A stretch of 64,000 nucleotides of DNA from Phaseolus vulgaris (lineage: Eukaryota; Streptophyta; Magnoliopsida; Fabales; Fabaceae). The notes beneath the pieces were generated by a model. That model did not search any database, was not told the DNA's origin, and worked only from the letters and a program-made list of their open reading frames with translations. Position 1 is the stretch's first letter. Every line of letters begins with the position of its first letter. This document shows, in pieces, positions 1-11,400 of this stretch. The stretch covers positions 11,820,037 through 11,884,036 of the forward strand of contig NC_023754.2 of NCBI RefSeq assembly GCF_000499845.2. The letters are read 5' to 3'. The position numbers and the translations under genes were made by a program.

Positions 1-744
1 TTTTAGGTCTAGAGATTGTTAGGACTGTGAAAGGAATTCATGTTTGTCAATGCAAGTACGCTCTTGAGATTTTGGCAGATGTAGGGGATGTTGAATGCAA
101 AACTTGGTAAATGCAAGGCCCAACATTAGTTTTTCTGTGCAATTCCTTAGTCAGTTTGTTGAAGCACCTATGAAAGCACACCATCAAGCTGCACAAAGAA
201 TTCTCCGCTACATAAAAGCTTCTCCATCTCAAGGACTGTTTTATCCTAGAGACACAAGCCTGCGAATCAAGGCATTCAGTGACTCAGACTGGCATCATGC
301 GTTACAACACGACGTTCTACCACGGATTTCTGTATTTTCCTTGGTGAATCTTTGATATCATGGAGAACCTAGAAGTATAGCACCATATCTCGTTCTTCAT
401 CAGAAGCGGAATACCGAGCTCTTGTAGTTACTAGCTGTGAGATTCAATGGCTAAGTTTCTTGCTTGAAGATCTACGCATTACTTCTGATGGAGTTGCTAG
501 CTTATTTTGTGACAGTCAATCAGCAAGGCACATAGCACAAAATAATAGCTTTCATGAACAAACGAAGCATATAGAAATAGACTGTCATGTAGTGAGGGAG
601 AAGCTTCGTCATGGTCTTTTCCACTTACTACCTATCCGCACAAAAAACTAACCTGCTGATCTTCTTACCAAATCTCTTAACAAAGAGATTTTTTACAAAT
701 TTCTTTCCAAGTTTGGTGTGTTAAACATTTACCCACCAGCTTGA
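1..744 (+). pseudogene. Ty1/copia polyprotein remnant (end of RT and RNase H)
   Basis: This is the 3' end of a copia-type pol gene whose 5' part lies outside the window. Translation in shifting frames shows the connection region after reverse transcriptase (95-355, with AHHQAAQRILRYIK and then the RNase H start FSDSDW). It continues with the RNase H motif SEAEYRALV near 400-430, the block [13 protein letters not shown] at 496-540, and ADLLTKSL near 655-680. Together these are the usual copia RNase H landmarks. The frame is broken between about 290 and 410, and a stop (TAA at 649-651) interrupts the RNase H, so no functional protein can be made. An LTR-like segment follows directly, which fixes the element's orientation as forward. 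Confidence 0.85.
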
Positions 745-985
745 TGGAGCGTTTTGATGTTCTCTGCTTTTTTATTGTTGGGTTGGGCCCTTTCTCACGA
801 AATTGTTAGACTGAGCCCTTATTCCCTCTTTTATTCTCATGTATATATATGACTCAGTGCATGCAATTCAATGTATGAAAAACGTAGAAGTATTACATTA
901 ATAGAAAGATTAGAATATTTTAGTTTCTCTCTCATAGTTACTATTCATCTTCTCTCCCCTTGTCTCTGCGTTTCATCACTTATTG
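745..985 (+). repeat. probable 3' LTR of the copia remnant
   Basis: This segment follows the end of the copia RNase H. It contains a TATA-like stretch (ATGTATATATATGACTC near 839-855) and a pyrimidine-rich end (TTTCTCTCTCATAG, then CTTCTCTCCCCTTG) before TTTCATCA near 975, as in many short copia LTRs. The polypurine tract is degenerate (GATGGAG near 744-750). Both boundaries are approximate, because the 5' LTR is outside the window and no target duplication can be read. Confidence 0.5.
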
Positions 986-1885
986 TGTCAATGCAAAACT
1001 TCAAAACTAGTGTTAAATTAAAATAAAATAAAAATATTTGACATTGGTTCCATTTTTTTTCTTGTGACTTTGTGAGGAAAGATGAAAAAAAATATTTCTT
1101 TTTATAAATGTTCCTAAAAGATAACTTTTCTTCTAAATAAATAAATAAAATATAATTTATCTGTATTTTTTAAAATTATTATTTCACTAGTTTTTGTTTA
1201 TTAAATATAGATTAATTTAAAAATTATCTTAAATTTCATAAAACAACTTATACCATTTTTAAAAATTTAAAGAATAAAATAAAAGAATTAGGATGTACTA
1301 TAATTAAAGTTATAATAAGTTATTGTTTAAATTAAGTTAAACTTTATAAAATGTTCATTACATTTCATTGTTCACATGAAATATTCAAAGGTTACTAAAA
1401 ATGAAAATCTAATTTAAATTTTTTCAAAAATTTGTATTTATAATTATGATAGACAAATTTTATTTAAATATATATTATTGGAATTTACGTCTATACTCTC
1501 TTAATATTTTAGAAAAAAAAATATTTTAATAATTCTTATTTAAAACATTTCATTATTATACTATTATAATAAAATTGTGAACATAAAATAAGAGTTGTCG
1601 AAATATTGTTATTTTTTCATAAGTACTTTTATAATAATATTAATTATTAAGTAAAATTAACTCTACAATAAATTTATTTATATATTAATAACTCTACACA
1701 TTCTCTTTAAAGATCGAATATTTTTAGATTTCACTTTTATTTTATAATATTTTTTAATTTACTGAAAAAATAACAATATTTTGATTTAAGTGTTCTTAAT
1801 TTTTTTTCGTATTTTATCTTTATATCAATATTTAATTTTATTACTGGTTTATGAACATTGCGTCATTTCCTATTTTTTCTAAAAC
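986..1885. other. AT-rich non-coding stretch
   Basis: There is no convincing coding sequence here. The segment is A/T homopolymer-rich and has stops in all frames. I saw no clear terminal repeats or target duplication. Confidence 0.6.
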
Positions 1886-2161
1886 ATTTGATATGGACTT
1901 AGGGTTTAGGGTTTCCTAGTTTTATGTATATGGGTATGGCTTGATGTATCCTTCTGTAATAGTTATAAAAATTGTGTAATTGGGAGAGAATTATGTTAGT
2001 TCTTTTGGAATCTTTAAACCTAGATGGTAGAACTATCTCTTGGGATATAGGAATGATAAGTAGGTCTATTTTGATGGTTTTTGTACAAGGGTTGGAACAC
2101 CCCTAATGTGTTCCTTTATCATTTAATTCTTTGTTGAAAAAAAAAAATATTTGATATGGAC
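1886..2161 (+). mobile_element. 5'-truncated LINE insertion with poly-A and 13-bp target duplication
   Basis: The 13-bp word ATTTGATATGGAC occurs at 1886-1898 and again at 2149-2161. Between them lies a 250-bp insert (1899-2148) ending in a run of 11 A's. The insert's 3' part (GGGTTGGAACACCCCTAATG, then TTTAATTCTTTGTTG and poly-A) resembles the 3' end of the LINE found in reverse at 63722-64000 (GGGTTAGGACACCC, then a similar T-rich stretch and poly-A). A long target duplication plus poly-A is the signature of target-primed reverse transcription. No coding sequence remains. The 5' junction is two telomere-like repeats (TTAGGGTTTAGGG). Confidence 0.8.
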
Positions 2162-2269
2162 GGTTTTGAATTGAAAAAGAGGTGGAGGGGCGATTTTGAA
2201 TTGAATGAGGTGGTTTATTTTCAAAATTAGTTGCATAAAGAGAGGAATGTATGTTCAAATTTCGCGAGA

Positions 2270-2990
2270 GAGAAAGAAGATATGAAGGGAGCGCGGTTCA
2301 AATCCTTTTTTTCTTCAATGGTTCAGAAAAACTACTACGTCATCCAAGAACCTCTCTCTGCAACGTCATTAAACCTGTAACTTTCTCAATTCACTTTGGG
2401 ATCTAAGAAGCTGACCATTTTCTCCAAAAGTGTAATTGTGTGTAATGATGCAGGAAAAAAGAAGAAGAAAGTTTCATGCTTTCAACAAAAATAACTTTTT
2501 TATTCTTCTTAGGTTTGCACAGTCTCTTCTTCACTTTACCCAACTTCTTTATCACACTTTTTATAATTATATATTATTTATCATTATATTTATTTGTCTC
2601 TCATTTCTCCTCTCTTTTCCCTGCAATTTTTTTTTCTTTGCAAATTTGTTCTTCCGTGTCTTCGTACACTTTTTTCCTCTCTTCTTCATTCACCCTAGGT
2701 GTGTCTTATACTAAGCTTTTTTTCACAAAGAAAGTGAGAGAGAGAAAATCTAGAGCCAGAAAGAAAACAATGAAGATCACACAACGTTGTTGGTACTTAG
2801 GTGCATAGGTGAAAGTTATGATCCCATGATTCTTGTGAATGCTTCCGACAATGAAGATCACTTCGACTACTCCCAACACCACATCGTTAAGGAGTTCATC
2901 GTTTTTTCTTCTTTTAAGAGTATAAGGACCTACAACCGAAATGGTCTTTGTGCATTGGGATTTATGGATGAGACATGATAATTATGATAA
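2270..2990 (+). repeat. duplicated segment A, copy 1
   Basis: This segment recurs, clearly diverged, at about 7770-8279 and then 11934-12130, where a copia element splits it. Shared landmarks include AGAAGAAAGTTTCATGCTTT (2463-2482 and 7926-7945) and AACACCACATCGTTAAGGAG (2875-2894 and 12061-12080). Short open frames occur, one giving the peptide SQHHIVKEFIVF, which the second copy also encodes. It may be the remnant of a host gene or of a repeat family; I do not recognise the protein. The long pyrimidine-rich open frames at 2436-2808 are compositional and are not called as genes. Confidence 0.7.
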
Positions 2991-3167
2991 TTATCCTGAG
3001 AATCTTATAATTGTGTGTTTTATTTATTTAATTTGTGGAGATTTTCACTGTGAGAATGCATGTGATGAGTCGTGAAGAGATGTATTTTATCACTTTGTAA
3101 TTAATAGAGTAGTTATCAGTTTTTTTTAGATTTAAATAATAAAATAAATATAAAAAATAATTGATGG

Positions 3168-3591
3168 ATATGTAGCACAGACACTGACACGGACACTGAT
3201 ACGACACGGACACGAAGATATGTAAAATCTCTAAAATATAGGACACGGGGACACTTATATAATTATTAATTATATAAATTGACAATAAAGATTTATGTGT
3301 ACAAGTATGTTCCAGATTATTTTTTGGAGCAGAAAGATGTTTTTCATGACTGGTTCACAAGGATTTGTTTCTTATTTTTATAATCATATTAACAATTTAT
3401 ACAATAAAGTTTGAATTTTTGAAAATTAATGTATTTTTTCTTTTTAAAATTGTGTTAAAATCGTACTAGAATTATCAGAAATCTAACAAATACTTTTTGA
3501 ATTAGACACTTCACGGATACGTGTTCTACAGGTGTCATACGAGTGTCGGTGTCCGATACAACTGACACACCATTTAAGAGGAGCTTCATAG
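3168..3591 (+). mobile_element. GACAC-rich hAT-type MITE, copy 1
   Basis: The element begins TATGTAGCACAGACAC and ends CCATTTAAGAGGAGCTTCATAG. It has the same termini as the better preserved copy at 49773-50209, and its subterminal regions are full of GACAC/GATAC units. The middle is AT-rich and non-coding. A short T-rich direct repeat (TTTTTTTAGATTTAAATAA-like) lies on both sides at 3117-3140 and 3591-3612, so the true target duplication is not clear. The length of about 424 bp matches the other copy. Assignment to hAT is inferred from the element at 40135-43024, which has similar ends. Confidence 0.65.
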
Positions 3592-4140
3592 TTTTTTTGG
3601 ATTTAAATAAAATAATTAAAAAAGAAAATAATAAGTAGTTATCAATAATATTTGATATTTGTAACTATCAGCGTGTAGGATAAGAATAATTTTGACCTCT
3701 AATGTTTTTAATCTTTTTAGTTTGAGAAAACCTTTTTTCTATTTTTCATGTATATACCAAATTCACAATTGACTCATCTGAAATTCTGATTTGTTGTTAT
3801 TTGTTGTTAAATGTATCAATAATAATACTAAGACCAAAGATGAAAAGAAAATATATTTTCTCCTAAATACAATAGTAATCACAAGACCAAAAGATGAAAA
3901 GAAAATATATTTGCTTCTAAAATACAGTAGTAATCACACAAGGATTTAAAATTATGGAAGGATATTTTATAACCACTTTAGGTTAAAAAATGCGAATACA
4001 TAACCGCTAGATAATTTAAATAATATTAAAATAAAATTGATCAAAAATATATTTTAATAAAATAATTATTAAAATATATGTTGATAATACACAATAATTT
4101 TTATTAATAATAAGATAATTTATTAAAATAATTTATCTAG
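3592..4140. other. AT-rich non-coding stretch
   Basis: No gene is visible. A diverged tandem pair of about 75 bp occurs near 3828-3945: AGACCAAAGATGAAAAGAAA is followed by AGACCAAAAGATGAAAAGAA. The last nine bases, 4132-4140, form the left target duplication candidate of the adjacent MULE. Confidence 0.5.
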
Positions 4141-4328
4141 CAGGAACATAGGCGGACTCAATTCTTCATATAACACTATTTAAACTTTTATTTCTCTAGC
4201 ACCATTTTGTTTTTATTTCCCTATCTAGCACCGTTTTGTTTTTATTTTCCTATCTACCACCATTTCAAAAGTAAAAAAAAAAATAATAATAAATTAAAAA
4301 AATTGAGAATTTTAATTTTGAATGCATT
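4141..4328 (+). repeat. left terminal inverted repeat of the MULE
   Basis: This arm carries a triplicated motif of the form CTAGCACC(A/G)TTTTGTTTTTATTT, also present in the opposite arm. It is followed by an A-rich block and TTTTAATTTTGAATGCATT. The inner end at about 4328 is where the match to the right arm stops and transposase-like coding sequence begins. Confidence 0.8.
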
Positions 4329-4329
4329 G

Positions 4330-4593
4330 CAACAGGTCTTTCATGTTTACGAAGGATTAGTTGGTGAACTCATAAATGAAGAGTATTGACCTGCATACAT
4401 TGGTCAAATACTATGTCGAAATCCTGACATGAAAAGAACCTCAAAGGGGAGACCTAAGTCAAGTCGAATAAAGATTGATATGGACATAAGAGAACAACAT
4501 GATCGAACAACAAAATGTTCATATTGTCAAACATTATGACACAAAAAAAGAACGTGTCCCAACATTACTAGATCATTTACTTCTCGTCATTAA
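4330..4593 (+). pseudogene. MULE transposase C-terminal fragment with zinc knuckle
   Basis: Reading forward, the sequence encodes HVYEGLVGELINEEY, a stop, then IGQILCRNPDMKR, KGRPKSSRIKIDMDI, and a CCHC zinc knuckle C-S-Y-C ... H-K-K-R-T-C-P with a stop inside the knuckle. The order GRPKSxRI(K/R)xxMD followed by a zinc knuckle is typical of the C-terminus of plant Mutator-like transposases. Two in-frame stops and the missing upstream catalytic region make it a relic. It sits between the two TIRs, so it belongs to that element. The amino-acid frame is otherwise well kept, which suggests fairly recent inactivation. Confidence 0.75.
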
Positions 4594-5244
4594 TTATGTT
4601 TCATTTCGCACAAACTATTTAATGTGTCATTGAAGAAAATATTAAATGAATGATCATCTCTCATTTATTTTCCTTTTTATGATCAACATATACTTATTTA
4701 GTATCACCTTATATCTATTATATTTTTCTTGTTTTGATTTTTTTTATATCTTTTATCTTTATCTTATTTTGTTTTGCCTTTATTTTATATCTTTTATGTT
4801 TTTAGTTATTATTTCTTTTTCTACCATTCTTTATTTATTTATTTATGTTTTTTGTTTTTATTTTTATTATTGCTGTTTTTATTTTCTATACTTATTTATT
4901 TCGTATTTTTTCTTCTCATTTTTAAGCATTAAGTGTAGCATTTGCATTTAGGGCAGACACTTCAATATTATCTTGACTTTAGCTTTTTATAATTATGTCC
5001 TGTATTTTTTACTTTAAATTAATATGATTACATCATCAATAATAATAAAAATAAATACTAATTTATGTTTATAGATTCAACTTTTATGTTATTGTAGGGT
5101 TTAATTTTTTATTTTCTTCATTCTTTAAAAAAATAATTTTAAACTAAACATTTTTAATTTATTACTTTTTTTTTATTTTGTAAAAAATCATTTCTTTATT
5201 TATTAATTATGTTTCTAACTATTTTAAACATTAAAAATATTTAT

Positions 5245-5426
5245 TTTTTAATGCATTCAAAATTAAAATTATCAATTTTTTTAGTTTATTATTTTTTTTT
5301 ACTTTTTGAAATAGTGCTAGATAGGAAAATAAAAACAAAAAGGTGCTAGATAGAAAAATAAAAGTAAAAGGGTGTTAAATGGGGAAATAAAAATTTAAAT
5401 AGTGCTATATGAGGAATTGGCACCTG
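5245..5426 (-). repeat. right terminal inverted repeat of the MULE
   Basis: This is the reverse complement of the left arm: the CTAGATAG(G/A)AAAATAAAA units mirror those at 4190-4260, and AATGCATTCAAAATTAAAA mirrors 4311-4328. The outermost bases read CACCTG, i.e. CAGGTG inward. Confidence 0.8.
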
Positions 5427-5435
5427 TTTATCTCC

Positions 5436-5967
5436 ATTTTAAATATTAAAATTATTTTATAAAATAATATTTATTATTTAGTAAAATAATATTATAATTA
5501 AATTATTATAAAAAATAATTTAATATATTCTAAAATTATTAAATTTTAAATAATTTAATAATTATTTTATTTATAACTATTATTTAATCTGCATGACTAG
5601 ATAAATTATCTAAAGTTATTCTTAAAGATTTATATATAAGTTAAATTTAGTTACGTATCATAATAATCTATATGCAACATTCTGAAATTTAGTGTAGTGT
5701 TGGCATGAAATAAAACTTGAATGAAAGTTGTGACTGAAAATATTTTTGAAAGTGGGTGGTGGAACAATGTCGTTTCGATTCGGTGAATGTTTTTAGGGAG
5801 AACTAAATCCTGGCACAATTAGAAATCTAGAATCCATTATTGATTTTGAAAGCAAGAATTGAAGCGGTGGTTGGTGCAGTGCATGCGGTTCCGAACGGTG
5901 GTTGGCGGCTTTTGATCTTGAAACGGTGAGATTCAACGAAAGCATGAGTAAGAATACGAGATATTAG
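5436..5967. other. non-coding stretch between transposons
   Basis: It is AT-rich to about 5640, then less so (5750-5940). No open frame of note was seen and no repeat boundary could be set. Confidence 0.45.
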
Positions 5968-6360
5968 TTATGAAACTCGGACACCCCTCTTAAATTACGT
6001 GTTTATATTAGACATTAAATATCGAACACTGACACTTGTATAATACTCATAGGATATGTATAAATAAAATGTCTAATTAAAAAATATTTGTTAAATTTTT
6101 TATAATTCTAATATAAATTTAATACGATTTTAAAAATACATTAACTTTTTAAAAATTCAAACTTATTGTATAAAATTTTATTATGATTAAAAAAATAAAA
6201 AACAAATTCTTTTGAACCAATCATAAAAAATATTTTTCTATTAAAAAATTGAAACCTAGATACACATAAATTTTTACTTTTAATTTATATAATTTATAAT
6301 TTATATAATTCATAAATATAAAAATATATAATATATTTATGTCTTAAATTGTATGACGTT
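5968..6360 (-). mobile_element. GACAC-rich hAT-type MITE, diverged reverse copy
   Basis: It begins TTATGAAACTCGGACACCCC at 5968, matching the reverse complement of the right end of the copy at 49773-50209. The next 150 bp keep parallels such as AGACATTAAATATCGAACACTGACACTTG. The distal end is degenerate and the 3' boundary at about 6260-6360 is uncertain. It is non-coding. Confidence 0.5.
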
Positions 6361-7169
6361 AGTTGGGAAGTTAATTAACAAAAACAAAATGATTGGCAGA
6401 AGCATGAGGGAAATACATGAACATTTCGTTTTCGATATTTCATCTTTTCAATATCTATTAATCGATACTTATATAAAAGATTATTCTCTTTAACTGTTAT
6501 TTTATTTTATGCAAATTTTATCCTTCTATTTATATTTTATTTTATTATTTTAAAGAGATTTCATTCTTAATTGTAATTTTATTTTATTATTTATATTTAT
6601 ATTAATAATTTATTATTTTAAAAATATATAAGAGAAAATATTTATATTTTTGTGAGTAATTTAATTTTATATTTCAAAAGGACATTAACAAAACAGATAC
6701 AACTATTAAAATAATATTTGGTCCTTTCGTAATTTCTCTGGCCATGAAACAATTTTCAATTTAATTTAAATTTAATTTACGTAGCAGTTTCCCATTTCAC
6801 CATTTTTTACCTTCCACGAAACTGCATTGTAATCATGAGTTGTCAAATGGAAATGAGTTTTAGAATAGGTATTTTTTTTTTAATCTGCAACTTTTTAATA
6901 TCTTAACCTTTTATAATAGTGGGTGTGATTGATATCTATTATACAGCTTTTCTATTTAGTTTTCTTACATAACTTTATACTCCATAGAATTTTGAAACCT
7001 TTCTATATTTTTTAAATTTCATTTTTAAAAAACTGAAGCATATTGAGTTGAAACTTGAAAGAGACGATTAATTATTATAAGAAAAAAAAATATCTATGTT
7101 AAACTTAATATAAACTTGAAAGAGACTGAATGAAAAAAGAAAAATTAGGATCAAGGGATTTGGTGGATC
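6361..7169. other. AT-rich non-coding stretch
   Basis: Only AT-rich sequence is present, with no gene-like frame. I see no terminal repeats. Confidence 0.5.
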
Positions 7170-7510
7170 CCTGAAGTAGAAGATTAAGAAAATATGTGAT
7201 GAGATATATTTCCACTATTTTATATTAAGTTGAAATGTTATTGAAATTATTATTGTGATCTTATAGTCAAATTGCAGTGGAGTTTTTTTTAAATATTATT
7301 GAAGTGTTTGTTTTGTATTTAGTGATCATATTTCAAGGTTAATTTTAAATTATAATGTTTAGATAACAAAATATTAAAACTGATATATTTATAACCATGT
7401 ACCTAAATGAATATAAATAATTTAAAATTCACTTTAATAAAAAGTTCTTATACCGTATTTATTTTTCTTAAAATTTAATAATTTATAATATATACATCTA
7501 TACCTGTATA
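7170..7510 (+). repeat. duplicated segment B, copy 1
   Basis: It is closely similar to 12750-13075 in the same orientation. Both contain GTGATCTTATAGTCAAATTG (7256-7275 and 12820-12839), then TTAGTGATCATATTTCAAGG and AACCATGTACCTAAATGAAT. It is non-coding. Each B copy sits several hundred bases from an A segment, so A and B may belong to one larger duplicated unit. Confidence 0.75.
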
Positions 7511-7769
7511 TAGGGATTTTCCTCTTAACTTCCATTTTATTTTATTTCAATTTAATTTTTATATTTATATTTTATTTTATTATTTTAAAAATATATAAGA
7601 GGAGATATTTGTCATTTTATGACTTCTTTATTTTTAAAAACTAAATTTTAAATTTTAAATTTTGAATTATGAGTTAAGGAGTAATTGTAAACATAATTCA
7701 AAATGTTGAGTCATTCTTCTTTCCACTTATTTAACCAAACATTTCCCTTCAAACCCCATTCTTCTCCCT

Positions 7770-8279
7770 TTCTTCTTCAAAATGGTTGGAAAAAATCACT
7801 TACACCATCCAAGAACCCCCCGCAATGTCATTAAACATGTAATTTTCTCAATTAACGTTGGATCTAAGAAGTGAACCCTTTTTCCCAAAAGTATAACGGT
7901 GTGTAATGATACAAGGAAAAAAAGAAGAAGAAAGTTTCATGCTTTCAACAAAAAGAACTCTTTCATTCTTCTTAGGTATGCACATTCTCTTCTTTACTTT
8001 ACCAAACTTCTTTGTTCACTTTTTATGATTATATATTATTTATCATTATATTTATTTGTCTCTCATTTTTCTTCTCTTTTATATGCAAATTTGTTCTTTT
8101 GTATCTTTGTGCACTTTTTTTCCCTCTCTTTTTCATTCTCCCTAGGTGTGTTTTTGTGTCAATATTATGCGAGTACACATCTAAAAGTTTTGTTTAATTT
8201 TTTGTTTTTTATATATTCTTTTTCATTCTCTTTGAACTTTTACTGAGTTTTTTTCAGAGGAGTGAGAGAGAGGAAATCT
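7770..8279 (+). repeat. duplicated segment A, copy 2, upstream part
   Basis: It matches segment A copy 1 (2320-2750). The match stops exactly at the target duplication AATCT (8275-8279) of the inserted copia element and resumes after the element at 11934. This shows the copia insertion came after the duplication. The open frames at 7899-8246 are pyrimidine-rich and not convincing as genes. Confidence 0.75.
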
Positions 8280-8434
8280 TATAGAGGAAGAGAGAGAGTA
8301 TTGGAGAGGAAGAAAGAGAAGCAAGAGAGAGAAAGATAAAACTCTGTATATTATTATGACAGAAAGAGATGGGTATTTATAAACCCTGAGTTACATGATC
8401 ACGTATGAAAGAGGTTATAACAGATATACTAATA
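8280..8434 (-). repeat. 3' LTR of the copia element
   Basis: This is a 155-bp LTR read on the minus strand, starting TATTAG (TG changed to TA) and ending CTCTATA. Copia LTRs of this size are among the short ones. It is purine-rich on the plus strand and includes GGTATTTATAAACCCTGAG, whose TATTTATA is a plausible core promoter. Confidence 0.9.
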
Positions 8435-8446
8435 GCCCCCCTTAAA
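8435..8446 (-). other. polypurine tract of the copia element
   Basis: On the minus strand this reads TTTAAGGGGGGC and lies immediately upstream of the 3' LTR, where plus-strand DNA priming would occur. Confidence 0.8.
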
Positions 8447-8469
8447 TAAATGGTTGTTTTTGTCTAGCA

Positions 8470-11400
8470 CCATTAATTTACGCGAGAAGGCAGTGAAAGT
8501 GGTGGTCGTTAAGGGTTTTGTGAATAATCTGCAATTTGAAAAGTTGCGGGAACATGGAGTAGATGCAGTTGCCTTTGCTAAAGAGCATCTCTAACAAAGT
8601 AAAGGTCTAACTCGAAATGTTTAGTTTTAGAGTGCATGATAGGATTGGAAGCAAGACCAAGGTTGTCCGTTCAAATGGTGGGAGTGGTAGGAGGAAGATG
8701 AATCTCTGTTAGTAAATTCTAAATCCATTTGAGTTCAGCAAGAGCTGCAACAATGTTGCGATATTCTGCTTTTGTAGAACTACGAGAAACAACCTTTTGT
8801 TTCTTTGAAAGCCAAGAAATGGGGTTAGAACCAAAATATACAACAAGTCCTGAAGTGGATTTCTGGTCATCTGGATCAGAACCCCAATCAGCATCTGCAA
8901 AGGCATTGAGAGAGATGAGAAGAACGACGAAGCTGAAGACCATGTGTAGAGGTGCCTGCCAGATAACGTAAAATTCGTTTGACAGCTTTCCAATGATGAT
9001 GTTGAGGGTTATGCATGAATTGACAAACCCGATTGACACTGTAAGCGAGCTCTGGATGAGTGATGAACAAATATTGAAGAGACCCAACCACAGAGCGATA
9101 CAGGGAAGGATCGTCAAATGAAGTGGTAGCATCCTTGGTTAAACGAGAGGTGGACAACATTGGCGTTGGTTGCGGTTTCGAAGAAACCATATTAGCTTTG
9201 TGAAGAAGATCATGAATATATTTTTTTTGAGAGAGATGTAAACCGCCATCCGATCTCCAATGAGCTTCAACTCCCAGAAAGTAATGGAGACGACCAATGT
9301 TCTTTAAGCCAAAGTGTTTACTAAGTTCCGTGATGAGAGATTGAATAACAGTTGTAGAATTCCTTGTGATGAGAATATCATCAACGTAGGTGAGCACAAA
9401 TGAAAAGAGAAGTATCACTTATGGTTGAACTAAAACCAAGAGAGCATAGAGTGGTACTTAGCTTGTAAAACCACGATCTCGGTGCCTGCTTCAGACCGTA
9501 GATAGCTTTGTTGAGTTTACAAACTGTGTTGGAATTTCCAGTGACAAAACCTGGCGGTTGAACCATATATACAGATTCTTCCAGATCCCCATATAAAAAT
9601 GCATTATTTATATCAATTTGATTTGCAGACCAATTACGTTGTAAAGCTAAGGTAAGAATGAGACGAATAGTAACAGGTTTAATAACAGGGCTGAAGGTTT
9701 CAAAATAATCCAAACCTGGTTGTTGATGGAACCCTTTGGCAACAAGACGGGCTTTGTTCCTTTGGAAAGAGCCATCAACGTTGTATTTGATTTTAAAAAT
9801 CCATTTGCATCCTATGGGTGTAACCCTAGGAGGAAGAGGCGTGAGAACCCATGTGTGATTATGGTGTAAAGCAGCGAGTTCTTCTTGCATGGTAGAGAAC
9901 CATTCAGGACGAAGGAGAGCGTCCTTTAGGGACTTGGGTAGACCAGAAACAGTGGGTGCAACAAACGTGTGAGGTTTAAAAACACCAGCCTTAGCACGAG
10001 TAATCATACTATGGGTGTTTTGAGGTTCATCGGTGCGGGAGGGGAGAACAGGGGATGAAGGTGGGCTGATCTATGGTGAAGGCATAGCAGAAGAGGTATC
10101 ATCTTGATGGGGAGGAGGGTCAGAGGACACGGTAGGACGATCAATGCTTGTGGGTGGAGGCGTAGACTGCGGAACAGTTGGAAACACCGCTAGGGTAGGT
10201 GTAGAAGAGGAATGGCTCATATTATTTGAAGAAACAGAGATGAATGGGTTAGGAGAAAGAGCATAAGGATAAACATGTTCATCAAAGATAACATGATGAG
10301 AGATGTATATATGACTCGTGGGCGATAAACAAATATAACCTCTGTGATTTGGTGCATACCCAAGGAAAACACATAAAGAAGAACGTAAATTCATTTTATG
10401 CTTATTATATAGCCTAAGCAGCGGATAACAGGCACATCCAAAAATTTTATATATAGAATAATCTGGTTTCTTATTAAACAGAAGTTGATATGGGCTTGAG
10501 TTGTGTAAGACAGAAGTAGGTAGCACATTTATAATAGATACAACAACAGTAAAAGAATATCCCCAAAAAGACATAGGTAAGGACGAACTAGCAAGCAAAG
10601 TTAAACCAATATCAACTATGTGTTTGTGTTTGCTCTCTATAGAACCATTTTGTTGATGCGTATGAGGACAAGTTAAACGATATGTGTGATACCATGAATG
10701 GAGAGAAAAATTTTAAAACACAAGAATTCCTTTGCATTATCTGTTTGAATGCTTAAGAGAGAAAATCCAGTTTGTTTTTCCGCATATAATTTGAAAGATT
10801 GGAAAACATAAAGAGCTTGTGCTTTGCTGTGTATTAAGTATAGCCATACATATTTAGTGTAAGCATCCACAAAAGCAATGTAATAGCAAGCACCATTAGT
10901 AGCAGGGGTATAAGAGGGACCCCAAATATCAATGAAAACAAGTTGAAGGGGTTTGGAATATACAGTTTGGGAAGTATGAAAAGGTTGTTGATGAGATTTT
11001 CCAATTACACATGCAGTACAGAATTCCCGAGTAGCAGTATATGGGATATTACAATGTTTCATGATTTGGTGAATCACTTTAGGTTGAGCATGGCCAAAAC
11101 GAGAATGCCAAATGTTGTAAGTAGAAGAAGGAACAACAGAAACATAAGCAGAACATGAAGTATTGTGAACAAGATTTGGAAAGACATAAAGACCATCGTC
11201 AAGCTTGCCTTGAAGGAGTATCTCGTTTGTTCCCTGACGTTTGACAAAACACATGTCAGGATAAAACTCAAAAAATACAAAATTCTCACGAGCAAACCGA
11301 GAAACACTTAAGAGATTCTTGGAAATAGAGGGAACATGCAAGAAGTTGGTTAAAGAGAATGTATTATGTGTAGATAAGTCAGTATAAGTGGCAATACCAA

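Larger units (their letters stand above)
4141..5426 (+). mobile_element. MULE (Mutator-like) deletion derivative with long TIRs
   Basis: This 1,286-bp unit has inverted ends. The left arm (4141-4328) and the reverse complement of the right arm (about 5245-5426) match over about 165-185 bp, sharing CAGG at the tip and then CAATTC(T/C)TCATATA(A/G)CAC. The left tip carries about 10 extra bases. The flanks are TTTATCTAG (4132-4140) and TTTATCTCC (5427-5435), a 7-of-9 match consistent with the 9-bp target duplication of Mutator-like elements. The interior keeps only the C-terminal end of a transposase-like gene (4330-4593). The rest of the interior is AT-rich. It cannot move on its own. Confidence 0.8.

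Noticed and set aside
2436..2808. Overlapping open frames of 92 and 110 codons
   Set aside because: They are rich in Phe/Leu/Ser because of a pyrimidine-rich tract. The matching frames in the duplicated segment at 7.9-8.2 kb are not conserved as protein.
4646..4951. 101-codon hydrophobic open frame inside the MULE
   Set aside because: Composed almost wholly of F, Y, L and I from T-rich sequence; no domain, and it lies in the non-coding interior of the transposon.
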